This document shows, one piece after another, positions 25,687-34,620 of a DNA stretch of 45,559 nucleotides (positions are counted from its first letter, which is position 1; every line of letters starts with the position of its first letter). The DNA is from a bacterium (GTDB lineage: Bacteria; Latescibacterota; Latescibacteria; Latescibacterales; Latescibacteraceae): the NCBI GenBank assembly GCA_021372535.1, contig JAJFUH010000176.1:1-45559 (forward strand). Reading direction: 5' to 3'. A model generated the notes under the pieces. That model had not been told where the DNA came from. It did not search any database and was given only the letters and a program-made list of their open reading frames with translations. A program made the translations under genes and the position numbers.

Positions 25687-26235
25687 GGTGATAACACAAT
25701 CTCTTTCAAGTTTAAATTTGATAGTTTTATCACTATTTTATATATCATACATTAATAAATAGTCTAATTCTCAATCATTACTATCCAAAAAAATATAATA
25801 AAATTTTTGCGTGATCAAAACGGGATTATTTCAGGTGACAAATCATGATAAATGGCAATAAACGGTAAGAATTTTAAATTGATTATAAAAAAAGGATTTC
25901 ATCTAATATTTTATTATTTCTCAAAAACTTACAATGATGCCTCGCAGCGGTTTCGATTCCCGTCGCTTCCACCATCTTGTTGATAATAATATACTTATGA
26001 AAGGTTTGCTACCGAATAATATCCTGATCAGGATTTTTTGCGAATCGAGATACCGGCTTCGTTACTTACCACAATTTACCACTGACTGGATCGACAGTTA
26101 CAATATCTATGTGAGAAAAAGCAGGCCGGAGTCATACAGTTTTTCAAAACACGATCCCAGGAGATAAGTTAACAAATAATACATAAGAAAAACCCTTGCC
26201 GACACTATGCACCCCGTTAAAATTTAATCCCAGCC
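25687..26235. other. Boundary between ssrA cassettes 1 and 2
   Basis: 549 bases. It contains the arm and tail described at 25820-25974. Then comes AT-rich sequence with a 14-bp perfect palindrome ATCCTGATCAGGAT followed by six T residues (26021-26039), possibly a plus-strand terminator once lying behind ssrA. No credible gene. Confidence 0.45.
25820..25974 (+). repeat. Attachment arm plus ssrA 3'-tail copy 1 (most diverged)
   Basis: The arm starts near TTATTTCAGGTGACAAATCA and carries two degenerate 10-mers like ATGATAAATG. The tail at 25949-25974 matches the last bases of ssrA with about three changes. The middle of the arm is unlike copies 2 and 3. The changes suggest it is the oldest, or came from a related host's ssrA. 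Confidence 0.65.
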
Positions 26236-27594
26236 TTATTTAAACGAAAATATCAGGGGAAATATCAGCCCGACAAAACCCAACCACAGGGCATAGATCG
26301 GAAGAAGCCTTGTCTGCCATTTCTCCAAGAGAACGAAGGATATTTTTCTTCTGAAAAACTGTATAAAAAGATAAGCCATCCCAAAAAGATTGACAAAGAC
26401 AAGCACGTTTTCCCCCAGGGCAGCCAGCTTGTTCGGGCTGACACCGAAGGAACTCAGCCGGAAAACAATGGCGGAAAGCGCAATGACATCGATGATCAGG
26501 GCAACGGTAATGAGAAAGAGGCTGATCCAGTCGTATATCTGCGGGACGTTTGTTTCTTTCCGTGTGGAAATGATGTAGAACACGATCCCGAGGACCAATA
26601 TCAACATGAAATCAAACCCGATAAGGAAATCCCTTTCGAGGAAGGGGCTTTTCCGGAGCACTGCCATTACTCCCAGAAACACCAGCATCACACAGAGAAG
26701 CAGCGGAGCGAAAATTCTGGCAAGTATCGGGGCGAAATTTTCAACAACGCTTTTTTTCTGATCAACGAGATAGGCGGCGATAACCGGCGACGCGGCGGCT
26801 ACGGGAACTGCAAAATGTTCAAAAACATATTTTTCAGCTTTTATATCTATGGCTGCAAAAAGAGCAATGCTCAAACCGCTTATGACAAAAATACCGCAAA
26901 ACAGGAGCGTCGTATATATAAAGACCTCACCGCTGAAGCGGAGAAAATCCATCGTCCGGGAGACATCTCTCCATTCACGCCCCGTATAGGCGATTCCTGC
27001 AAAAAACCAGAGAAAGAGCGGAAGATGAACTGTACTCAGAATTAATGTGGGGCTTTCTTTCGAAAAAGGATAGAGGTTTATGATCAGTAAGGAGAGGGAA
27101 AAGGTCAGAACGACAGTCACGAAAGCCGGAAGGGGAATTTGTCTTTTCCGGATAAAAAAGATCGTAATAAAAGGCAGAACAAAAAAGCTTGCATTTTTGA
27201 AGTAGAAAATTTCTTCCTCAAAACCTATTCCGAAGAGTCTGGTCAATTCCGTTAAAAGCCCCGCGGCAATTGCGAGGACAACGATAAGAATCAATTCTCG
27301 TGTATTCTTTCGGCGCTCCTCAATGTCCACAGGTTCCGGGAACAGATTCTTCCAGAGATCGTGTGTATTGATCTTCCGAAATTCTTTCGATAGTGTCGGA
27401 GGATTTCCAATACGTCTGACAGCTATGAGAAAAGCTTCCTCCTCCGAAAGCCCTTTCTGTGTGAGAGACGCTATCTCTTCCCTCAGATGGTCCTCAAGTT
27501 CATCTATATCCGAATCACCGATACATCCGGAACAAAGGTAATAGTCTCTCCATTCACCAATCTTTCTATCAATCGTCGTTTTATTCTCTTCCAT
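26236..27594 (-). CDS. PadR-associated multi-span membrane protein (permease prefix domain)
   Basis: 452 residues. The soluble N-terminal part (about 1-75) has the DELEDHLREEIASLTQKGLS...EAFLIAVRRIGNP pattern, the permease prefix domain that is typically co-encoded with PadR regulators. It is followed by about ten hydrophobic helices. Function unknown; possibly a transporter or envelope-stress component of the inner membrane. The ATG at 27594 is chosen because AAGGAG within the end of padR lies 10 nt upstream, and only 2 nt separate it from the padR stop. In-frame ATGs further up fall inside padR. Confidence 0.75.
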   Translation of the reverse strand: MEENKTTIDRKIGEWRDYYLCSGCIGDSDIDELEDHLREEIASLTQKGLSEEEAFLIAVRRIGNPPTLSKEFRKINTHDLWKNLFPEPVDIEERRKNTRELILIVVLAIAAGLLTELTRLFGIGFEEEIFYFKNASFFVLPFITIFFIRKRQIPLPAFVTVVLTFSLSLLIINLYPFSKESPTLILSTVHLPLFLWFFAGIAYTGREWRDVSRTMDFLRFSGEVFIYTTLLFCGIFVISGLSIALFAAIDIKAEKYVFEHFAVPVAAASPVIAAYLVDQKKSVVENFAPILARIFAPLLLCVMLVFLGVMAVLRKSPFLERDFLIGFDFMLILVLGIVFYIISTRKETNVPQIYDWISLFLITVALIIDVIALSAIVFRLSSFGVSPNKLAALGENVLVFVNLFGMAYLFIQFFRRKISFVLLEKWQTRLLPIYALWLGFVGLIFPLIFSFK

Positions 27595-27596
27595 TT

Positions 27597-27953
27597 TCAA
27601 TTCACTCCTTCGGATTGTATCTGTTTGTCCCGGTTCCATGTCCTGACCAAGGTTTCATTGACAAGACGCCATTGCGTTTTAATGACTTCGAGATTTTCAT
27701 CGCCCTCACGGGTCAAAGAATAATATTTGCGTTTTCTCCCGATATGGGACTTTTGCCAGTAGGAATTGATATAACCCTGCTTTTCCAGTCTGTGGAGAAC
27801 CGGATACAGCATTCCATCGGTCCAGTTCATTTCTTCTCCGGAGAGTTCCTTAACTCTTTTAATGATGGCATAGCCATAACTGTCCCCTTCTTTGAGAATT
27901 GAAAGCACAAGGGGCGTCGCAGAAGCCGCCACAAGGTCTTTTGATAGATCCAT
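27597..27953 (-). CDS. PadR-family transcriptional regulator
   Basis: 118 residues, the normal size for the short PadR class. Winged-helix features: LVLSILKEGDSYGYAIIKRV, MLYPVLHRLEKQGYI and GRKRKYYSLTREG. Start at ATG 27953 is strongly supported by GGAGGTGAT, an almost complete anti-Shine-Dalgarno complement, 4 nt upstream; the longer 138-residue reading lacks a site. Co-transcribed with the membrane protein behind it and likely represses its own operon in response to a small ligand. Confidence 0.9.
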   Translation of the reverse strand: MDLSKDLVAASATPLVLSILKEGDSYGYAIIKRVKELSGEEMNWTDGMLYPVLHRLEKQGYINSYWQKSHIGRKRKYYSLTREGDENLEVIKTQWRLVNETLVRTWNRDKQIQSEGVN

Positions 27954-28166
27954 ATCACCTCCATGCATAGCACTTATATGTATTAATATATCAGTCCGAA
28001 TTTCTTTTGTCAAAGATTATTTTATCTGTCGCTGAATTTCTCAGTTCATATGTTTGATTGTATCCCGTCAAAACAATATGGATCAATAAGCCAAATTCAT
28101 TGAGATTGGTTATTGGTGGATATAGGGAGGCTAATTACTGAAGCAGAATAATTTCACGGGAGTAAA

Positions 28167-28330
28167 CGGGAGTATTTCAGGTGACAAATCATGATAAAGG
28201 GTGATAAACAGTATTATTCATGAGAATAATTCAATTTGAAAAATAACAAGCTCTTATCTTGTATATTATTGATAATAAAGATGATATGAAAAATGTTGTA
28301 CTTCGGGTTCGATTCCCGCCGCCTCCACCA
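28167..28330 (+). repeat. Attachment arm plus ssrA 3'-tail copy 2
   Basis: The arm starts GTATTTCAGGTGACAAATCA, has two 10-mer units (ATGATAAAGG, GTGATAAACA), then long similarity to the arm at 30399 (AATTCAATTTGAAAAATAAC; CTTATCTTGTAT; TATTGATAATAAAG). The tail 28304-28330 is a 27-base exact match to the end of ssrA. Confidence 0.8.
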
Positions 28331-28411
28331 ATTTATTGTTAAATAACAGCTAATACTTTTTTAGCCCTTATTTTTTGAATAGTAAAAAAACCACTTAAAT
28401 TTCGCACCATT

Positions 28412-28439
28412 AAAAAAGCGGCCATATGACCGCTTTTTT
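28412..28439 (-). terminator. Rho-independent terminator of katA
   Basis: AAAAAAGCGG and CCGCTTTTTT arms around CCATATGA, 27 nt past the katA stop on the minus strand; works in either direction. Confidence 0.8.
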
Positions 28440-28465
28440 GTCAGATCCTATTGTACATACATCAT

Positions 28466-29914
28466 TTATTCAAGTCCCAAACTCTTTGCTACACCACCCC
28501 CGTAATTCAGGTCCGCTTTACGGAAATGCTCAACCATTATTTTCTGAATATCCTTCGGGACATTCTTGAGGCTTCTCACAATGTTCTGGATGAGTCGCTT
28601 CTGTTCATCTTGCGGTAACAAACGGTAGAGATTCCCCGGCTGAATGTAATCGTCATCCACCCCTCGTTTCTGTTCATAACGGTCCGCATCGCCGGATATC
28701 TTCAGGGGTGGTTCTTTGCAAGCAGGGTCTGCCTCGGGACCGCCGAAGCTGTTCGGTTCATAGTTCGGATCAGGTCCGCCGTTGTCGTCGAACCTCATGT
28801 GTCCGTCCCGTTGGTAAGTATTCACCACTTTTGTTGCATGGGGAGCGTTGACAGGCAGTCGCTCGAAGTTAACACCAAGCCTATACCGATGGGCGTCTGC
28901 GTATGCAAATATTCTTGCCTGAAGCATCTTACACGGAGAGAAAGATATGCCCGGAACAACATTTGCCGGGGAGAATGCGGCCTGCTCAATTTCAGCAAAG
29001 TAGTTCGCTGGATTCCGGTTCATCTCCATGACTCCAACCTCGATCAACGGATAGTCGCCATGAGGCCAGACTTTTGTCAGATCGAAAGGGTTCCAGCGAT
29101 AATGCTCTGCCTCAAGTTCCGGCATGACCTGGATATATAACGTCCACTTCGGAAAGTCCCCGCGTGCTATCGTTTCGAACAGTTGGTGTGTATGATAATC
29201 AGGATCCTTGCCGGCCAGCATATCCGCTTCGTCCTGCATCATGCATTGAATGCCTTGCCGGGTCTTGAAATGGAACTTGATCCAGAAGCGCTCGTTTTGA
29301 GCGTTGATTAAACTATAAGTGTGACTCCCGTACCCATTCATGAAGGGAATTCCTCTGGGTATACCGCGGTCGGAAAAGAGAATTGTCACCTGATGCAATG
29401 ATTCGGGAACCTGTGACCAGAAATCCCATTGCGGAGTATCCGCCTTTACATTTGTCTGAGGGTCGCGTTTCTGGGTGTGAATGAAGTCCGGAAACTTGAT
29501 GGCATCCCGGATGAAAAACACTGGCGTGTTATTCCCCACCATGTCCCAGTTGCCTTCTTCCGTATAGAATTTCAGAGAAAAGCCCCTGACATCGCGAACT
29601 GTATCCGCGGACCCTTTCTCCCCTGCAACAGTGGAAAACCGGCCCAATACTTCCGTTTTCTTGCCAATCTCTGAGAATATCTTCGCCTTTGTGTATTTCG
29701 TGATGTCTTTCGTAACAGTGAAAACACCGTGTACGCCAGCCGCTTTCGCATGCACAACACGCTCGGGGATACGCTCACGATTGAAATGAGCCAGTTTTTC
29801 AAGAAGATAATGATCCTGAAGCAGTGTCGGCCCCCGCTCTCCCGCAGTAAGCGATGTCTGGTTGTCTGGAACGGGAATTCCGGCGGCAGTGGTTAGTTTA
29901 TTCGATTTACCCAT
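28466..29914 (-). CDS. katA: Catalase (haem, clade 3 type)
   Basis: 482 residues, the small-subunit clade. Breaks down hydrogen peroxide. Catalytic His in [14 protein letters not shown], Asn in VGNNTPVFF, conserved FIHTQKRDP, and the haem-ligand Tyr in [17 protein letters not shown]; all present. The ATG at 29914 is preferred: AAGGAG lies 7 nt upstream, and upstream in-frame codons (NFSGYEK) derive from the decayed perR/fur just above it. Sole intact gene of ssrA cassette 3, and in the same order as perR-katA pairs elsewhere. Confidence 0.95.
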   Translation of the reverse strand: MGKSNKLTTAAGIPVPDNQTSLTAGERGPTLLQDHYLLEKLAHFNRERIPERVVHAKAAGVHGVFTVTKDITKYTKAKIFSEIGKKTEVLGRFSTVAGEKGSADTVRDVRGFSLKFYTEEGNWDMVGNNTPVFFIRDAIKFPDFIHTQKRDPQTNVKADTPQWDFWSQVPESLHQVTILFSDRGIPRGIPFMNGYGSHTYSLINAQNERFWIKFHFKTRQGIQCMMQDEADMLAGKDPDYHTHQLFETIARGDFPKWTLYIQVMPELEAEHYRWNPFDLTKVWPHGDYPLIEVGVMEMNRNPANYFAEIEQAAFSPANVVPGISFSPCKMLQARIFAYADAHRYRLGVNFERLPVNAPHATKVVNTYQRDGHMRFDDNGGPDPNYEPNSFGGPEADPACKEPPLKISGDADRYEQKRGVDDDYIQPGNLYRLLPQDEQKRLIQNIVRSLKNVPKDIQKIMVEHFRKADLNYGGGVAKSLGLE

Positions 29915-29941
29915 TGAGTCACTCCTTTCATTCATTTTTTC

Positions 29942-30300
29942 ATAACCTGAAAAATTCAATTCTATGACAATTTGTAATGAGTCCAGTTACCTCAGCAATT
30001 TTTAATTGATCAGCAACAAACACATCCAAATCAATGATTGCATTGCATTTTTCACAGATGAAGTGGTAATGTTGCTATAGCCAGACCTCAAACATGTCAT
30101 AAGTACCGCCAGAATCAATCTTCATGACATATTCCTGTCCATTCAAATATATAAATTGCTATACACTGTTCCCATACGAAGATATGAAAATTCACCTTTA
30201 AGCTCATTACAAGCCAGATCATATTTTATGCGTTTGGGTAGCCTTGGGAGTTTCAAGTATTTTGTAATGCTGCTTGCTATATAGGATTTTTCATTTTTGA
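29942..30300 (-). pseudogene. Decayed PerR/Fur-family regulator
   Basis: Conceptual translation of the minus strand gives recognisable pieces in two frames: NELKGEFSYLRMGTVYSNL (cf. the GTVYRNL motif of Fur/PerR) and then YHFICEKCNAIIDLDVF with [10 protein letters not shown] frameshift lies near 30140, an in-frame TAG at 30075-30077, the N-terminal helix-turn-helix start is eroded, and the C-terminal CxxC zinc pair is missing. It sits directly above katA, the usual place of a peroxide regulator. Catalase may therefore no longer be peroxide-regulated by a local gene. Confidence 0.8.
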
Positions 30301-30398
30301 AAATCATTAATAATAAGCTGTATTAATATTGTATTTTAAACGTAGTTATTTGTCAAGTCAATATTATATTTTCAAATAATATATCAGCGGAAGTATAA

Positions 30399-30572
30399 CG
30401 TGAGTATTTCAGGTGACAAATCATGATAAATGATGATAAATGATGATAAACAGTTATTATCCATGAGCATAATTCAATTTGAAAAATAACAGATTCTTAT
30501 CTTGTATTTTATTGATAATAAAGGGATATGAAAAATGCTGTACTTCTGGTTCGATTCCCGCCGCCTCCACCA
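30399..30572 (+). repeat. Attachment arm plus ssrA 3'-tail copy 3 (distal boundary)
   Basis: The arm starts GTGAGTATTTCAGGTGACAA and carries three tandem 10-mers (ATGATAAATG twice, then ATGATAAACA; 30423-30452), then the same AATTCAATTTGAAAAATAAC block as copy 2. The tail 30548-30572 matches the last 25 bases of ssrA. Sequence beyond it does not resemble the other left ends. Confidence 0.8.
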
Positions 30573-30639
30573 GATAATTCGTTGCGCAACACTATAAAAA
30601 CACAATCGGTATCTTGCGCTGTCAACGGTATAAAAAACA

Positions 30640-30669
30640 AACCAGAAGAATCCTCTCTTCCGGTTTTTT
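30640..30669 (+). terminator. Probable original terminator of ssrA, displaced 11 kb
   Basis: AACC-A-GAAGA, loop ATCCTC, TCTTC-C-GGTT then T tract, on the plus strand about 70 nt after the distal tail copy. Its position matches where the ssrA terminator would have been before insertion. Confidence 0.55.
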
Positions 30670-30810
30670 ATGCGTTAATCTGAATTGTTTTGGTTTCATG
30701 TTTACATCTGATGAATGTTCGTCAATGCTCGTCTGAAGGACGACTTGTCCTGGCCTTGACATGCAGGAATTGCATATATATTAATACGTGGTGAGTGAGA
30801 ACGTTAATTC

Positions 30811-31089
30811 TCATTCATCACTACAAGAAAAAATTGTTAATACATCACCAGACCGATCATGGGGAAGCTGATTCCAGCCCCAGCCGACATACGTCGCCAT
30901 ATGCGGCATGAAGCGATACGCCATCGTCCCTTCGAAACCATAGCCCGTGCCGAAATCGAGACCACCCATGTCCTGTGTCGGGGTAGATACACCGCTGCGG
31001 ATTTCAACACTCCAGCGATTTTGTGTTTCCGCATTCCGGGAAACGATGAGTATTCCGAGAGCCAGAATGCAGGTAAGAGAATGTTTCAT
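30811..31089 (-). pseudogene. Truncated outer-membrane beta-barrel protein
   Basis: About 92 codons: a signal peptide (MKHSLTCILALGILIVSRNA) and the first strands of an OmpA/OmpW-like barrel (WSVEIRSGVSTPTQDMGGLD, FEGTMAYRFMPHMATYVGWG). Such barrels need about 180 residues; here the frame ends after SGDVLTIFSCSDE, which no longer looks barrel-like. Likely a 3'-truncated remnant next to the cassette boundary. GAGG lies 9 nt above the ATG at 31089. Confidence 0.55.
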
Positions 31090-31170
31090 AGTCTCAACCT
31101 CATAATTGGATGATTTGTGCGTTCTATTATTCATTACAAAGTATATTGTTATTTCTTTATATATTATTCG

Positions 31171-32457
31171 CTACGCAGTCTGTATCATTTCATGAACTCG
31201 TTTCTTCCTTTTATAAAAAAGTGCGCAGGCCATGAGCATACATCCCGATATAATAATCATAAGCCCGCTTCCCCGTGCGGGGCCTGTACCTAATATTTTC
31301 CCGAGGATATCCGAAACGGGGCCATGGCCATCCAGAAGTGGATTGAAAAAATGATCCGCCAGAATACCGGCAACACCGAATGCCACAAGCATGCCGGTTT
31401 GGGACAATAACGATATCAGGGACCATACCCGCCCCTGCAAATCGTTGGCGATGTTACGACGAAACAACACTTCCAGGCTGGTATTCACAAACGGGAGCGT
31501 AAAGAAAAAACCAAACGCTGTGACCGTGAGCAGTACAGGCTTTGTTGTAGTCCCGATCAGGAGATAGAAAAAACCGGCAGCGAAAAGAGATAACAATAAC
31601 GTTCTGTTTTGCTGTGAAGTTTTACTGAACAACCCAATGAGAATACTGCCGAGAATCATACCGGATGCGGCTGTAGATTGAATAATACCCAGTGCTGTCG
31701 CATCAGTAAAAGACAGTATTATCGGGACAAACAGCGCCTGAAGGATGCCGGTAAAAAAGGTGACAGCCATGGTGAGGATGAGCAGGCGAGAAATGTCATT
31801 GTTCGATGCGATATATCTGATACCATCGGCAAGTTCTTCCCGGAACCGTCCACGGGGAAGTGTGGATACACGCTGCCAGGAAACGCTGCTGACCAGAAGG
31901 ACGGTTACGGCAGCCAGAACAAAAGTCGCCATATCGATGGCCAGGACAAACTGCAGACGCAGCCGTGTCAGTAAATACGCCGCAATAACCGGAGCCAGCA
32001 GATAACGGGAGGCTTCGGCAAATTGGATCATTCCGCTTGCCCTTGCGTACTCCTTTTCGTCGAGGAAGTCGGTGACCGATGACTTGAATGCCGGAGCATG
32101 AAGCGCGACGAACAGCGAGCTGACCGCGACACCGAGATATGATGGCCAGTATTTATCAGGGTATACATATAACATTGCAATGATAAAAAGAATGCCAAAA
32201 GATGAGCCGATATCGCCGAGTGCCATCATCAGTTTTCGGTTTCTTCTGTCCGCGATGACACCACCGATCGGAGCGAGCATAACCGATGGGAGAAATGCTG
32301 CGAGCAGAAGGAACGAATAGGCAGAAGTGCTTCCGGACTTCTGATAAAGGTGGACGCCAAGAGTAAAAGCGCTGATCCCGCTTCCGATTCTGGACAGGAG
32401 TTGACCTGTCCAGATTATCAGAAACTGCCGGAATGATTTCTTTGCTTGGTTCATCAT
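31171..32457 (-). CDS. Major facilitator superfamily efflux transporter
   Basis: 428 residues, 12 hydrophobic helices. Resembles the macrolide/drug exporter branch (MefA-like): QFLIIWTGQLLSRIGSGISAF at the start, the loop 2-3 motif GGVIADRRNRKLMM, and a second-half symmetry LQGRVWSLISLL. Probably proton-driven export of a small molecule. Its ATG overlaps the stop of the CPBP gene (ATGA), so the two are coupled. Substrate unknown. Confidence 0.88.
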   Translation of the reverse strand: MMNQAKKSFRQFLIIWTGQLLSRIGSGISAFTLGVHLYQKSGSTSAYSFLLLAAFLPSVMLAPIGGVIADRRNRKLMMALGDIGSSFGILFIIAMLYVYPDKYWPSYLGVAVSSLFVALHAPAFKSSVTDFLDEKEYARASGMIQFAEASRYLLAPVIAAYLLTRLRLQFVLAIDMATFVLAAVTVLLVSSVSWQRVSTLPRGRFREELADGIRYIASNNDISRLLILTMAVTFFTGILQALFVPIILSFTDATALGIIQSTAASGMILGSILIGLFSKTSQQNRTLLLSLFAAGFFYLLIGTTTKPVLLTVTAFGFFFTLPFVNTSLEVLFRRNIANDLQGRVWSLISLLSQTGMLVAFGVAGILADHFFNPLLDGHGPVSDILGKILGTGPARGSGLMIIISGCMLMACALFYKRKKRVHEMIQTA

Positions 32458-33287
32458 TCACTCCTCACCGCAAGATGCTCCCGCGAAAAGAACATGTCCC
32501 TGTCCATCACAATGATGACGGCGGCGGCAACACTGAGGACGAATGTCTGAATACACTTTGTATTCTGGGTTATTGCGAGAACTTCCTGGCACATATTGGT
32601 GATGAAATGAAACAGGATTGCCGCAAGAACGCTCTTTCGGTTTTTAATGCATATCCAGCTGATAATCACTCCCATGGGGATGATCCCCGCGTAAAAATTC
32701 ACCGCATACCAGATATTCTGCTGAAATATCTCATACTGATAGGAATTTTTTACAAACAGGAGCGGAAAGTGCCAGAACGACCAGAGAATACTGAATACAA
32801 TCGATGCCTTAAAGTAGGTGAAACGGCTTTGCAGGCTGTCGAATGCGTAGCCACGCCACCCAAGCTCCTCAAAACTCGCGGCAAGCAGCAGAACAAGCAA
32901 CACCGGTACGAATCCATATGAGAATGAAAAATCCTCCGCCAGTTGAAACTGCGAAACCGAACCGCCCAATGGAAGAGAAATAAGAATGGACAACAGGACG
33001 GAAAACGGCAGCAGCAGCATAAAAACCGGCAGCATTCTTGGTTGAATCAGTCTGATATTAATGAGCCTGTTTACATAATCCCTTTTGAGTTCTGAATTAT
33101 TGGATTTAAAGATCATGGCGAGTGCGATGAGGAACGGCGCCATCAGGCCCGGCAGCATCAGAAGTGTATACAGGCCATTCTTCTCATCGTTGAAACTTAA
33201 ATACGCCCCTGCGAACCAGAAAGAGAACGTCGCAACGAATGTCATGACGAAATATTTAATCGGTTTATAGCGATCATATGAAATCAT
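32454..33287 (-). CDS. CPBP-family intramembrane metalloprotease (CAAX/Abi type)
   Basis: 277 residues, about eight helices. The three active-site blocks are present: EELGWRG (ExxxR), FWHFPL and LFHFITN. Family members cleave prenylated or peptide substrates inside the membrane, and some act in bacteriocin immunity. GGAGG lies 5 nt above the ATG. Coupled to the MFS exporter behind it, suggesting that the protease matures or the pair protects against an exported molecule; inference only. Confidence 0.88.
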   Translation of the reverse strand: MISYDRYKPIKYFVMTFVATFSFWFAGAYLSFNDEKNGLYTLLMLPGLMAPFLIALAMIFKSNNSELKRDYVNRLINIRLIQPRMLPVFMLLLPFSVLLSILISLPLGGSVSQFQLAEDFSFSYGFVPVLLVLLLAASFEELGWRGYAFDSLQSRFTYFKASIVFSILWSFWHFPLLFVKNSYQYEIFQQNIWYAVNFYAGIIPMGVIISWICIKNRKSVLAAILFHFITNMCQEVLAITQNTKCIQTFVLSVAAAVIIVMDRDMFFSREHLAVRSE

Positions 33288-33410
33288 GTGTTCCTCCGAA
33301 TGTTATTGCTACTTTTTTAATGTTGGTTGTTTTTACTGCATAATCCTTGAATAACTTCAGCAATTCACCACTGTGATGGTGTCTGTTCGTTGATAATTCA
33401 GGTTTTCGTG

Positions 33411-34526
33411 TCAGAAGGTTTCCATGAGACTGATATCGAAACTGCTATTGTCTTTTCCCATTCCCATGTCGATGCGCAGATTAACCTTCTGCTCGGGAAT
33501 CAGCGCAAATCTCAAACCCATCCCGGCGGATGGCTTGAATTCATCGAACGCAATAGTATCGAGTTTTTCTGAGACCTGACCAAAACCTGCAAATACGACA
33601 AGCCCGAACCTGCCATAGAGTGGCATACGGTATTCGGTCTGGAAAGCGAGGACATTTTTATCCACAAACTGAGTCTGTGTATATCCCCGGAGGTATTTAC
33701 CAAGGCTGCTCACGTCGTTCATATACTGAAATGACGGCTGGCCGGTATTGATGCAGCTAATGCCCTGGAATGCTATGACATGCGAGCCGAATACCTGACG
33801 GTAATAACGGAGATCAATCAGGTAGGAATTGAATGTGTAATCGCTCCCGAGTGTGGAGCCATATGATGATGCAATAACCTGATGGAAACTGCCGCTGAGA
33901 GGATAAACGTTGTTGTCCCTTGAATCCCAGGTTATATTAATGCCGGCCCCCGATGCGCCGCCGCCTTCACTGCCGGGCACCCGGCCGCTCGCCAGCCGCC
34001 CGCCGTTTTCGCTCTTGACGACCTTTCCGTATGCATAATCGTATTGAATCCCTATAAAAAGATTGGGGCGGATTTTTCTCTGGAGTATCGGGTTAATCTT
34101 GCAGAGTCGTCCCGTATACTTCTCTTCATTGTCCTTGTCTGTATTGTTGCCGATGCCATAAAATGAGTCCGGAAAATAGGAATAACCGAAATTACCGGTC
34201 ATCTTGTAGGTATCGTCCTTCAGGTAGAGTTCCGGTGCGATAATGAATGTATACTGCCTGTTCTGCGTAACGAACGCCATCAGACCGAAAGATGAAGAGA
34301 AACGTTCGCTCTCTCCGCCCATCATGACCTGTGCACCTCCACCGGCGGCAAACCTGGTTTCATCGGAGTAAAACATGACCGGGAATGCCCCGACGGAACT
34401 TTTATTCTCCATTAATGTTTGAGTAGTGGCCGACTCCTGGATTTCTTCGGCGGCCAAGGTTTGAGCTGCCTGTGAGAGAAGGAGTGTTACGGTGACCCCG
34501 GTGATGATTCTGGAAAAGCGTTTCAT
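33411..34526 (-). CDS. Omp85/BamA-type surface antigen barrel without POTRA domains
   Basis: 371 residues. Signal peptide (cleavage after TLAA). The rest is one C-terminal Omp85-like barrel: YGIGNNTDKDNEEKYTGR, GINITWDSRDNNVYPLSGSF (the conserved WDxRDN...P..G motif), YLRGYTQTQFVDKN, and PSAGMGLRFALIPEQKVNLR, which contains the conserved G.G.R...P. motif. No POTRA repeats precede the barrel, so it is not BamA itself. AAAGGGA lies 6 nt upstream of the ATG. Stand-alone, about 95 nt after the truncated AraC-like paralogue. Confidence 0.85.
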   Translation of the reverse strand: MKRFSRIITGVTVTLLLSQAAQTLAAEEIQESATTQTLMENKSSVGAFPVMFYSDETRFAAGGGAQVMMGGESERFSSSFGLMAFVTQNRQYTFIIAPELYLKDDTYKMTGNFGYSYFPDSFYGIGNNTDKDNEEKYTGRLCKINPILQRKIRPNLFIGIQYDYAYGKVVKSENGGRLASGRVPGSEGGGASGAGINITWDSRDNNVYPLSGSFHQVIASSYGSTLGSDYTFNSYLIDLRYYRQVFGSHVIAFQGISCINTGQPSFQYMNDVSSLGKYLRGYTQTQFVDKNVLAFQTEYRMPLYGRFGLVVFAGFGQVSEKLDTIAFDEFKPSAGMGLRFALIPEQKVNLRIDMGMGKDNSSFDISLMETF

Positions 34527-34620
34527 GTTAAATCCCTTTCATGAAATGTGTGATTGATTGTATGTTTCTTTTTTTCAGTGCATTATGCTTCATCGACCTT
34601 TCTATATTATCGCGTATTTG

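Larger units (their letters stand above)
27954..28465. other. Boundary between ssrA cassettes 2 and 3
   Basis: Holds the padR promoter region, the arm and tail at 28167-28330, and the catalase terminator at 28412-28439. No gene recognised. Confidence 0.45.
19542..30572. mobile_element. Three tandem cargo cassettes inserted at the ssrA 3' end
   Basis: Bounded by the true ssrA end and the most distal tail copy at 30548-30572. Internal tail copies at 25949-25974 and 28304-28330 divide it into cassettes of about 6.4, 2.4 and 2.2 kb. Each cassette ends with a related arm (starting TTTCAGGTGACAAATCATGA) before its tail. All cargo genes lie on the minus strand. No integrase, transposase or phage gene is present, so mobility in trans or loss of the integrase is inferred. 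Confidence 0.65.
30301..30810. other. Right end of the ssrA insertion region and original flank
   Basis: Holds arm and tail copy 3 (30399-30572), then what is probably the original sequence downstream of ssrA, including the hairpin at 30640-30669. No gene seen. Confidence 0.45.

Noticed and set aside
25934-26167. 77-codon plus-strand frame over the ssrA tail copy
   Set aside because: Starts inside the attachment repeat, has no ribosome site, and composition is not protein-like.
19542-30572. Integron cassette array
   Set aside because: The repeated sites are ssrA tails with arms, not attC hairpins; there is no IntI, and the cassettes contain operons with own promoters.
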